Shown here in pieces: positions 5,377-11,856 of a stretch of 11,856 nucleotides of DNA (position 1 is its first letter; each line of letters opens with the position of its first letter). The stretch is from an uncultured Oscillospiraceae bacterium. GTDB taxonomy: Bacteria; Bacillota; Clostridia; Oscillospirales; Oscillospiraceae. The translations under genes and the position numbers were made by a program. The stretch lies in assembly GCA_934646175.1 (NCBI GenBank), contig CAKUEI010000053.1, positions 1 to 11,856 on the forward strand, given 5' to 3'. Under the pieces are notes generated by a model. The model saw nothing but the letters and a program-made list of their open reading frames with translations. It searched no databases and had not been told where the DNA came from.

Positions 5377-6243
5377 ATGAAGCAAAAGCTCCGTCCGCTG
5401 GAAACCGTCATGAAGCTCCTGTTCTTCCTGTGCGGCTTTATAGCGGTCGTCTTCGTCCTGTTTATCAGCGTTTATCTGATCATCTCCGGAATCCCCGCCA
5501 TTCGGGAGATTGGACTTTTTCACTTCCTCTTCGGGCAGAAATGGGCATCGACCGCGGCAGACCCGTCCTTCGGCATCCTGCCCTTTATCCTCACCTCCGT
5601 CTACGGTACCGCGGGAGCTATCGTTATCGGCGTCCCCGTGGGCTTTATGACGGCGGTGTTTCTGGCGAAAATGGCGCCTCCCCGTCTGGCCTCCGTCATC
5701 CGCCCGGCGGTGGACCTGCTGGCCGGCATCCCCTCCGTGGTGTACGGCCTCATCGGCATGATGGTGCTGGTCCCGGCCGTGCGCGAAGCCTTCCACCTGA
5801 AAGACGGCGCCAGCCTCTTCTGCGCCATGATCGTACTGGCGGTCATGATCTTGCCGTCCATCATCAGCGTGTCGGAAAACGCCCTGAAGGCCGTCCCCCG
5901 GGAATATGAGGAGGCAAGTCTTGCTCTGGGCGCCACCAAGGTGGAGACCGTGTTCCGCGTCAGCGTGCCCGCGGCCTCCAGCGGCATTGCCGCCTCCGTG
6001 GTGCTGGGCATCGGCCGCGCCATCGGTGAGGCCATGGCGGTCATCATGGTGGCGGGCAATGTGGCCAATATGCCCAGCCTTTTTTCCTCCGTGCGATTTC
6101 TCACCACCGCCGTGGCCAGCGAGATGTCCTATGCCTCTGGCCTTCAGCGGCAGGCGCTTTTCTCCATCGCGCTGGTGCTTTTTGTGTTCATCATGCTGAT
6201 CAACGTGGCGCTCAATGCGCTGCTGAAACGAAAGAAGGGTTGA
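5377..6243 (+). CDS. pstC: Phosphate ABC transporter permease PstC
   Basis: A 288-residue inner-membrane permease forming half of the phosphate channel with PstA. Hydrophobic segments are visible near 13-38, 68-97, 115-135, 147-164, 203-228 and 260-283, as expected for six membrane spans. The cytoplasmic coupling (EAA-type) loop is at about 174-215, from PREYEEASLALGA to GIGRAIGEA, and docks on PstB. The ATG at 5377 has no well-placed ribosome binding site: GGGAAAGG (5356-5363) is 13 bases away, but is well placed for a tiny ATG-TTG-TTA-TGA frame at 5369 that overlaps the pstC start. It lies 82 bases after pstS, beyond the hairpin. Confidence 0.96.
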   Translation: MKQKLRPLETVMKLLFFLCGFIAVVFVLFISVYLIISGIPAIREIGLFHFLFGQKWASTAADPSFGILPFILTSVYGTAGAIVIGVPVGFMTAVFLAKMAPPRLASVIRPAVDLLAGIPSVVYGLIGMMVLVPAVREAFHLKDGASLFCAMIVLAVMILPSIISVSENALKAVPREYEEASLALGATKVETVFRVSVPAASSGIAASVVLGIGRAIGEAMAVIMVAGNVANMPSLFSSVRFLTTAVASEMSYASGLQRQALFSIALVLFVFIMLINVALNALLKRKKG

Positions 6244-6249
6244 TGCAGA

Positions 6250-7116
6250 ATGAAAATGGAACCGCTTTCCGGCCGCCGCCGCGCCTATGATAGTGTGCTG
6301 CGTCTTCTGATGATCCTCTGCACGGCCGTCACCTGTGCCCTGCTGATCTTTATCATCGCTTACATTTTCGTCAAGGGTCTTCCCAATCTTTCGTGGGATT
6401 TTCTCAGCACCTCGCCCAGTTATATCAAGGACTCCATCGGCATCCTGCCCAATATCTGCAACACCATTTTTATTGTGGCGGTGACGCTGGTCATCGTGCT
6501 TCCCTTGGGGGTGGGCGCGGCAGTCTACCTGACGGAATACGCCACCAACAAACGATTGGTCTCCGCCATCGAATTCGCCACCGAGACCCTGACCGGCATC
6601 CCCTCCATCATTTTCGGCCTGGTGGGCATGCTGTTTTTCTGCCAGTTCCTTTCCCTGCAGTCCTCACTTTTGGCGGGCGCGCTCACTCTGGTCATCATGA
6701 CGCTGCCCACTATTATCCGCACCACGCAGGAGAGCTTGAAGACCGTCCCCCAGAGCTACCGCGAGGGCGCCCTTGGTCTGGGCGCGGGGAAGTGGCACAT
6801 GATCCGCACCGTGGTGCTGCCCTCCTCCATGGATGGCATCGTCACCGGCTGCATTCTGGCCGTGGGACGCATTGTGGGCGAGTCGGCGGCGCTGCTGTTC
6901 ACCGCGGGTATGGGTATGTCGCTCAACCACTTTTTCTCGTCCTTCGGCAGCTTCCTGCACAGCTCCGGCGCCACCCTGACAGTGGCCCTGTATGTCTACG
7001 CGAAGGAACGCGCCGAGTTCGACGTGGCCTTCGCCATTGCCGCCATTCTGATGCTCATCACCCTGCTCATCAATCTGGCGGCCAAGCTGGTGGGCAAGCG
7101 TTTAAAAAAGAAATAA
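6250..7116 (+). CDS. pstA: Phosphate ABC transporter permease PstA
   Basis: A 288-residue membrane permease, partner of PstC. Hydrophobic spans appear near 18-42, 68-95, 112-134, 139-155, 195-220 and 258-282. The EAA-type coupling loop runs about 167-211, from PQSYREGALGLGAG to GRIVGES, and contacts the ATPase PstB. It starts 6 bases after the pstC stop. AAGAAGGG (6232-6239) lies inside the end of pstC, 10 bases upstream, so translation is probably coupled. A second ATG two codons later (6256) cannot be excluded. No missing segments are visible. Confidence 0.96.
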   Translation: MKMEPLSGRRRAYDSVLRLLMILCTAVTCALLIFIIAYIFVKGLPNLSWDFLSTSPSYIKDSIGILPNICNTIFIVAVTLVIVLPLGVGAAVYLTEYATNKRLVSAIEFATETLTGIPSIIFGLVGMLFFCQFLSLQSSLLAGALTLVIMTLPTIIRTTQESLKTVPQSYREGALGLGAGKWHMIRTVVLPSSMDGIVTGCILAVGRIVGESAALLFTAGMGMSLNHFFSSFGSFLHSSGATLTVALYVYAKERAEFDVAFAIAAILMLITLLINLAAKLVGKRLKKK

Positions 7117-7137
7117 CAGAAGGAGGGATCCTCTGAC

Positions 7138-7902
7138 ATGAGTCAGGAAACAACGATCCTGAGTGTAAAAAATCTGGACCTTTACTACGGAGAAAATCAG
7201 GCCCTCAAATCCATTCAGGTGGACATTCCGGAAAACCAGATCACCGCGCTGATCGGCCCGTCCGGCTGCGGAAAATCCACCTTTCTGCGTACCCTGGACC
7301 GCATGAACGATCTGGTGCCCGGCGTTCGGGTCAGCGGCAGCGTGGTGTACCGCGACATTGATATTTACGGCCCCGGCGTGGACGTCACCTGGCTGCGCAA
7401 GCGCATCGGCATGGTGTTTCAGAAGGCAAACCCATTCCCCATGTCCATTTACGACAACGTGGCCTATGGCCCCCGCACACACGGCGTGCACAATAAGGTG
7501 AAGTTGGACGAGTTGGTGGAGCAGTCCCTCCGGGGTGCGGCCATCTGGGACGAGGTGAAGGACCGCCTCAATAAATCCGCTCTGGGTCTTTCCGGCGGAC
7601 AGCAGCAGCGGCTGTGCATTGCCCGGGCGCTGGCGGTGCAGCCGGATGTGCTGCTTATGGACGAAGCTACCTCCGCCTTGGACCCGATCTCCACTTCCAA
7701 GATTGAAGACCTTGCCGCCGAGCTGAAAAAGGATTACACTATCATTATGGTGACCCACAACATGCAGCAGGCGGCCCGTATTTCCGATAAAACGGCCTTC
7801 TTCCTGCTGGGCGAGCTGGTGGAGTTCGGCGATACCGAGCAGATCTTCTCCATGCCGAAGGATCAGCGGACCGAGGACTATATCACCGGGAGGTTTGGAT
7901 AA
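7138..7902 (+). CDS. pstB: Phosphate ABC transporter ATP-binding protein PstB
   Basis: This 254-residue cytoplasmic ATPase powers phosphate import as a dimer under PstC-PstA. All nucleotide-binding elements are intact: Walker A GPSGCGKST (40-48), Q-loop Q95, signature LSGGQQQR (151-158), Walker B VLLMDE (171-176) with catalytic E176, D-loop SALD (179-182), and switch histidine H207. The PstB-typical stretch with NPFPMSIYDNVAYG (98-111) distinguishes it from other importers. Walker B is followed by AT where many PstBs have PC or PT, a mild and common-type variation. AGGAGG (7121-7126) precedes the ATG by 11 bases. Its stop shares one base with the phoU start. Confidence 0.98.
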   Translation: MSQETTILSVKNLDLYYGENQALKSIQVDIPENQITALIGPSGCGKSTFLRTLDRMNDLVPGVRVSGSVVYRDIDIYGPGVDVTWLRKRIGMVFQKANPFPMSIYDNVAYGPRTHGVHNKVKLDELVEQSLRGAAIWDEVKDRLNKSALGLSGGQQQRLCIARALAVQPDVLLMDEATSALDPISTSKIEDLAAELKKDYTIIMVTHNMQQAARISDKTAFFLLGELVEFGDTEQIFSMPKDQRTEDYITGRFG

Positions 7903-8594
7903 TGCGGACGAAATTTGACGCGCAGCTGGAACGGCTTAACGAAGAACTGACCAGAATGGGGGCCCTGTGTGAGCAGGGCATCAACGCCGCCATTGCGGCG
8001 CTGGTGGACGGCGACGCGGCCAAGGCCAACGAGGCCATCAGCATCGATGGGGACATCGACCGCATGGAGCGCGAGATCGAGGACATCTGCCTGCGGCTGC
8101 TGCTGCGGCAGCAGCCCGTGGCTCGGGACCTAAGGCAGATCTCCGCCGCCCTGAAAATGATCACGGATATGGAGCGAATCGGCGACCAGACCACGGATAT
8201 TTCCGAGATCGTCCTGCTGCTCATGGGTACCGGCTATACCCAGCAGCTGGACCATCTGGGGGAGATGGCCAAAGCCACGGCAAAAATGGTCACCGGCAGC
8301 GTGGACGCCTTCGTGCGGCAGGATCTGGAGCTTGCCCGCCGGGTGGTGGAGTATGACGATGTGGTGGATGACCTGTTCCGAAAGAGCCGGCAGGACCTCA
8401 TCGACCGCATTCAGAAGGAATCCGGCTGCGGTGAGCAGGCCATCGATTTCCTGATGATCGCAAAATACTTCGAGCGCATCGGCGACCACGCCACCAACAT
8501 CGCCGAGTGGGTGGCCTTTTCCATCACCGGCCGCCACGGTTGCTTCGGCACCTCGCCGGAGGGCGAGGCAAAGCGCCGGGACTCGGAGAAATAA
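7902..8594 (+). CDS. phoU: Phosphate signalling regulator PhoU
   Basis: A 230-residue helical cytoplasmic protein built of two homologous three-helix halves. Each half carries the PhoU metal-binding signature: ERIGDQTTD at 91-99 and ERIGDHATN at 191-199. PhoU connects the Pst transporter to PhoR and keeps the Pho response off when phosphate is plentiful. The start overlaps the pstB stop by one base (TAATG), and GGGAGG (7888-7893) is 8 bases upstream, so translation is coupled to the transporter. A charged, probably disordered tail follows residue 210. The conserved N-terminal start (FDAQLERLNEELTRMG, 5-20) supports the chosen start. Confidence 0.96.
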   Translation: MRTKFDAQLERLNEELTRMGALCEQGINAAIAALVDGDAAKANEAISIDGDIDRMEREIEDICLRLLLRQQPVARDLRQISAALKMITDMERIGDQTTDISEIVLLLMGTGYTQQLDHLGEMAKATAKMVTGSVDAFVRQDLELARRVVEYDDVVDDLFRKSRQDLIDRIQKESGCGEQAIDFLMIAKYFERIGDHATNIAEWVAFSITGRHGCFGTSPEGEAKRRDSEK

Positions 8595-8622
8595 ATTATC
8601 TCCCGCGAAAGGAGAAACGCCC

Positions 8623-9309
8623 ATGATCTATATGGTAGAAGACGATGAGAGCATCCGCGAGCTGGTGCTGTACACCCTGCGGGCCAGCGGGTTCGAGGCA
8701 GAGGGCTTTGAGGACGGCAGTGCCCTCTTCCCGGCCCTTTCCGCCCGAAAGGCGGACCTTATCCTGCTGGACATCATGCTTCCCGGGGAGGACGGCATCA
8801 CCATCTTAAAGCGCCTGCGGGCGGATCAATCCGGGCCGCAAGTGCCCGTGATGATGCTCACTGCCCGGGGCGCGGAGTATGACAAGGTGCTGGGGTTGGA
8901 CGCCGGGGCGGATGACTATCTGGCAAAGCCCTTTGGCATGATGGAGTTGGTCTCACGCGTCAAGGCGCTGCTGCGCCGCAGCTCGGCCTATTCCAGCGGG
9001 GAAAAGCAGAACGCCCTCACCTGCGGTCCCATCCGGCTGGAGGAGGAGAGCCGCAGGGTATCGGTGGAAGGGAAGGAGACCGCCATCACCCGGAAGGAAT
9101 TTGACCTTCTCTGCCTTTTGATGAAGCACCCCTCCGTGGTTCTCACCCGGGACCGCCTGATGGCGGAGGTCTGGGGCACGGATTTTGAAGGGGAATCCCG
9201 AACGGTGGACGTGCATATCGGTACCTTGCGGCAAAAGCTGGGCCCTGCCGGCAGCATGATCGAAACGGTGCGCGGCGTGGGCTATCGAATGGAGGCGCCT
9301 CAGCAGTGA
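8623..9309 (+). CDS. phoP: PhoP/PhoB-type OmpR-family response regulator
   Basis: A 228-residue phosphorylation-activated transcription factor. The receiver domain (1-115) has the acidic pair E6 and D7, phospho-acceptor D50, T80 and K102, all as required. The winged-helix DNA-binding domain (about 130-226) carries the family block LTRDRLMAEVWG and the recognition region RTVDVHIGTLRQKLG, ending in TVRGVGYRM. It starts 28 bases after phoU with AAAGGAG upstream. Because it sits directly behind pst-phoU and is fused by overlap to its kinase gene, it is very probably the Pho regulator and should bind upstream of pstS. By sequence alone it is an OmpR-family regulator; the PhoP/PhoB name comes from context. 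Confidence 0.92.
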   Translation: MIYMVEDDESIRELVLYTLRASGFEAEGFEDGSALFPALSARKADLILLDIMLPGEDGITILKRLRADQSGPQVPVMMLTARGAEYDKVLGLDAGADDYLAKPFGMMELVSRVKALLRRSSAYSSGEKQNALTCGPIRLEEESRRVSVEGKETAITRKEFDLLCLLMKHPSVVLTRDRLMAEVWGTDFEGESRTVDVHIGTLRQKLGPAGSMIETVRGVGYRMEAPQQ

Positions 9310-10970
9310 GAAAGCGGATTTTTTCCGGCATGTGCGTGGCGGCGCTCATTGCCGTGGCGGTTTCCGCCGTGCTCCTCTCCTGGATGGACTACCGCCTGCT
9401 TTACGACCAGATGAAGACCGCCACCCGGAACGAGGCGGGCTATGTGGTGGCAGCCGTGGAAGGAGCGGGAACCGGATATTTAAGCCGCCTTGCCCCCGTT
9501 ACAGGTGCACGCATCACCTACGTGGACGAAGATGGCACCGTCCTATATGACAGCGCGGAGCCTGCCTCCCAGATGGAAAATCACGCCGACCGGGAGGAGA
9601 TCATGACCGCCGCCCGTACGGGGTACGGTGATGCCGCCCGCCTTTCCAACACCATGCGCACCAAGACCTATTATTACGCCGTCCGTCTTTCCGACGGGAC
9701 CATCATCCGGGTGTCCAACGCCACCCGCAGCGTGTTGGATGTGTTTCTCCACAGCGTGCCGCTGCTGGTGCTGATCATCATCCTGGCCCTGCTTTCCGCG
9801 GTCATTCTGGCGCGGCGGATGGCGAAAATGATCGTGCGGCCCATCAACGACCTGAATCTGGAGCATCCGCTGGAAAATCAGGGGGTTTATGACGAACTGG
9901 CCCCCTTTCTCTCCCGCATTGCCAGGCAGAACAGCCAGATCCATGAGCAACTGGAGGCGCAGCAGCGTCAGCGGCGGGAATTTGCCGCTATTACGGCTAA
10001 CATGCGGGAAGGACTGATCGTGCTGGACCCCAACGCCGTCATCCTCTCCGCCAACCGCAGCGCGAAAAAGCTGCTGAATATTCTGGATGAGTCCTGCGAG
10101 GGAAAAAGCGTTTTCACCTACTGCCGCAGCAGGCAGTTTCTGCCCGCGGTGGAGAAGGTGCTGGACGGGCAGAGCGCGGATACGGTGCTGGAGTTACCTG
10201 ACCGCGCCCTGCGTCTGCTGGCAAACCCGTCGGAAAGCGCAGACGGGGCCAAGGGTGCGCTTCTGCTGCTGGTGGATGTGACGGAAAGCCACTCCGCCGA
10301 GCAGATGCGCCGGGAATTCTCCGCCAATGTCTCCCACGAGCTGAAGACGCCCCTCACCTCCATCTCCGGTTACGCCGAACTGATGATGAACGGCATGGTC
10401 CGGCAGGAGGATGTGGCTCCCTTCGCCGGGCGCATTTACCATGAGGCAAACCGCCTGATCGCGCTGGTGCAGGATATCATCAAGCTTTCCCGCCTGGATG
10501 AGGGTGTAGGTCTTCCGGAAAAACAGCCGGTGGAGCTGCTGGAACTGGCGCAGAGCGCCGTCGGGCAGCTCAAAGAGGCGGCCGCTCAGCGGTCCGTCAC
10601 CGTAAGCGTGCAGGGGGAGAAAACAGTTGTCACCGGCATTGCTCCCCTGCTGCAGGAAATGCTCTATAACCTGACGGAAAACGCCGTGCGGTACAATAAG
10701 CCCGGCGGGTGCGTCACCGTCACCGTGGGGAAGGACAGCGGCAAGCCCTTCTTCTCCGTGGCGGACAGCGGCATCGGCATTCCCAAGGCCGATCAGGAGC
10801 GGGTGTTTGAGCGCTTTTACCGGGTGGACAGCGGCCGCAGCAAGCAGAGCGGCGGCACCGGCCTGGGTCTTTCCATCGTGAAGCACGCCGCCCGATGCCA
10901 CGGTGCGGCCATCGACCTTCAGAGCGAGGAAGGGAAGGGGACCACCATAACGGTCACCTTCCCGCAGTAA
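9306..10970 (+). CDS. phoR: PhoR-type membrane sensor histidine kinase
   Basis: A 554-residue kinase expected to phosphorylate the adjacent response regulator. It has a membrane span at about 7-26, an extracytoplasmic sensor domain (about 27-148, with a Cache-like VDEDGTVLYDS segment at 73-83), a second span at about 150-169, and a short HAMP-like linker. A PAS domain follows (about 224-330), then HisKA with H344 in SHELKTP, and the HATPase domain with N-box NLTENA (455-460), G1 DSGIGIP (487-493), F-box FERFYR (501-506) and G2 GGTGLGLS (516-523). The start is GTG 9306, which overlaps the phoP stop as GTGA, with GGAGG (9291-9295) 10 bases upstream. The transmembrane-PAS-kinase layout matches Firmicutes PhoR. 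It is the last gene of the unit. Confidence 0.92.
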   Translation: MRKRIFSGMCVAALIAVAVSAVLLSWMDYRLLYDQMKTATRNEAGYVVAAVEGAGTGYLSRLAPVTGARITYVDEDGTVLYDSAEPASQMENHADREEIMTAARTGYGDAARLSNTMRTKTYYYAVRLSDGTIIRVSNATRSVLDVFLHSVPLLVLIIILALLSAVILARRMAKMIVRPINDLNLEHPLENQGVYDELAPFLSRIARQNSQIHEQLEAQQRQRREFAAITANMREGLIVLDPNAVILSANRSAKKLLNILDESCEGKSVFTYCRSRQFLPAVEKVLDGQSADTVLELPDRALRLLANPSESADGAKGALLLLVDVTESHSAEQMRREFSANVSHELKTPLTSISGYAELMMNGMVRQEDVAPFAGRIYHEANRLIALVQDIIKLSRLDEGVGLPEKQPVELLELAQSAVGQLKEAAAQRSVTVSVQGEKTVVTGIAPLLQEMLYNLTENAVRYNKPGGCVTVTVGKDSGKPFFSVADSGIGIPKADQERVFERFYRVDSGRSKQSGGTGLGLSIVKHAARCHGAAIDLQSEEGKGTTITVTFPQ

Positions 10971-10995
10971 GGAATATCCTGGACCCCAAAAAGGA

Positions 10996-11030
10996 AAAGT
11001 GAGTGCGGACAAAATGCCCGCACTCACTTT
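10996..11030. terminator. Terminator after phoR, probably bidirectional
   Basis: A perfect 13-bp stem pairs 10996-11008 with 11018-11030 around a 9-base loop. On the plus strand it is followed by CTTTTTG (11031-11037), ending the pst-pho unit 26 bases after the phoR stop. On the minus strand the left flank gives TCCTTTTTGG, so it may also end the convergent ROK gene, whose stop is at 11074. Confidence 0.88.
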
Positions 11031-11073
11031 CTTTTTGCCTTGGCGCATGATATAATCAAAACCGTACCAATGC

Positions 11074-11856
11074 TTATTGATTCAGGCACCGCAGCACCAG
11101 CGCCGCTGCGCCTTTGACCGAGGCGTGATAGCCCAGCTTGGTGCGTTCGATGGGAACTTCCTGCACGAAGGGAATGCAGTTTTCCCGCAAGGTCTTCCGG
11201 ATAGAGGGCAGCATAAGGTCCAGGGCATAGGCCACGCCGCCGCCGATAAAGACTCGCTGGGGGTCCAGGAGGTTCAGCCCTGTGGACAGCGCCCGGCCCA
11301 GATAGACCCCCGCCTTTTCATAAATGGAGAGGGAAGTGGGATCGCCCTTTCGGGCCAGAGCTTCGCAGCCCCGGGCGTCGATGGGAAGACCCTCATCCGC
11401 AAAGAGCCGCGCATAAGCGGGGTCACGCTCCGCCGCCTCCTGCACCATGGCGCCGATGCCCCGGCCGGAGGCCATGGCCTCCGCGCAGCCCTTCTGCCTG
11501 CAGGAGCATACCCGCGGATGCTCGAATTCCACCTTCACATGGCCGATCTCACCGGCTACATTGTGGCTCCCGGTGTACAGTTGGCCATTCAGGATAATGG
11601 CGCTGCCGATACCGGTGCTCACCGTTACCCACCAGAGGTCGGTATAGCCGCCGAAGTACGCCTCTGCAATGCCGCAGGCGTTCACATCCCCCTCGGTCAC
11701 GATGAGGGAGACCTCGTCCCCCAGCAGGCGGGAAAATTCCGCCACTATGTCCACATCGTGCCACCCGGCGAAAGGGGCCAGCAGCAGGACATTGCCGGAT
11801 ACCATGCCCGGCACCACCACACCCACGCCGGAAAGGGCCTTTGCCGTGATGCCAAG
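11074..11856 (-). CDS. ROK-family sugar kinase (glucokinase-like), N-terminus outside window
   Basis: The reading frame is open to the right edge, so 260 residues of the C-terminal part are visible. A GTG at 11826 lies inside the frame and is not taken as the start, because ROK sequence (VGVVVPGMVSGN, with the family's VPG motif) runs across it. Numbering from the edge, the catalytic aspartate is D57 in EGDVNACGIAE, where most members have END. A TGIGSAIILNG block (about 81-91) and GEIGH (H106) follow. The ROK zinc-binding motif has C117, C119 and C124 with E126. These proteins phosphorylate glucose, N-acetylmannosamine or similar sugars with ATP. The missing N-terminus should carry the DxGGT-type phosphate loop; a helix-turn-helix there would instead make it a ROK repressor. 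The substrate is undetermined. Confidence 0.9.
   Translation of the reverse strand, partial: LGITAKALSGVGVVVPGMVSGNVLLLAPFAGWHDVDIVAEFSRLLGDEVSLIVTEGDVNACGIAEAYFGGYTDLWWVTVSTGIGSAIILNGQLYTGSHNVAGEIGHVKVEFEHPRVCSCRQKGCAEAMASGRGIGAMVQEAAERDPAYARLFADEGLPIDARGCEALARKGDPTSLSIYEKAGVYLGRALSTGLNLLDPQRVFIGGGVAYALDLMLPSIRKTLRENCIPFVQEVPIERTKLGYHASVKGAAALVLRCLNQ

Noticed and set aside
11051..11056. TATAAT as a plus-strand -10 after the operon
   Set aside because: No -35 lies at suitable spacing, and the downstream DNA on that strand is antisense to the ROK gene.
11824..11826. GTG as the start of the ROK gene
   Set aside because: The frame is open to the window edge and ROK-like sequence continues across it, so the true start lies outside.
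1..11856. CRISPR array, tRNA, rRNA or mobile element
   Set aside because: No regularly spaced direct repeats, cloverleaf, rRNA-like block, transposase or terminal repeats were seen.

Overview
The window is GC-rich chromosomal DNA with strong AGGAGG-type ribosome binding sites, a classical lipobox on a substrate-binding protein, a PucR/CdaR-type regulator and compact rho-independent terminators. Together these fit a GC-rich Clostridia bacterium, perhaps an Oscillospiraceae-like gut anaerobe. That placement is inferred from style and gene families, not from a marker gene. I see no insertion sequence, phage gene, CRISPR array, tRNA or rRNA.

Layout. Positions 1-377 hold no gene. They contain a purine-rich tract, three tightly packed DnaA-box-like nonamers (190-219), a short perfect dyad (231-244) and the terminator of the next gene. 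An iron-containing alcohol dehydrogenase lies on the minus strand (378-1532). It is divergent, across 354 bases, from a PucR/CdaR-type regulator (1887-3467, plus). That spacer carries a well-formed extended -10 promoter for the dehydrogenase and several inverted repeats that could be operators. A bidirectional terminator (3477-3515) separates the regulator from a convergent GNAT acetyltransferase gene (3526-4242, minus). The acetyltransferase is in turn divergent from the phosphate operon.

The core of the window is a seven-gene plus-strand unit, pstS-pstC-pstA-pstB-phoU-phoP-phoR (4434-10970). It encodes a complete high-affinity phosphate ABC importer, the PhoU regulator, and the two-component system expected to control it. 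PstS captures phosphate outside the membrane, PstC and PstA form the channel, and PstB drives transport. PhoU links transporter state to the kinase PhoR, and PhoR phosphorylates PhoP. PhoP probably acts back on the region upstream of pstS, where weak TTTACA-like elements fall at 11-base steps. A strong hairpin without a U-tract sits between pstS and pstC, and the start of pstC has an odd ribosome-binding arrangement. The unit ends in a 13-bp terminator (10996-11030), also usable by the convergent ROK-family sugar kinase gene (11074-11856, minus), which runs off the right edge.

Most of this is well-known biology. The items most worth a second look are the DnaA-box cluster at the left edge, the repeated GAAACGA motif in the two purine-rich spacers, the operator-like dyads upstream of the dehydrogenase, and the pstS-pstC junction.
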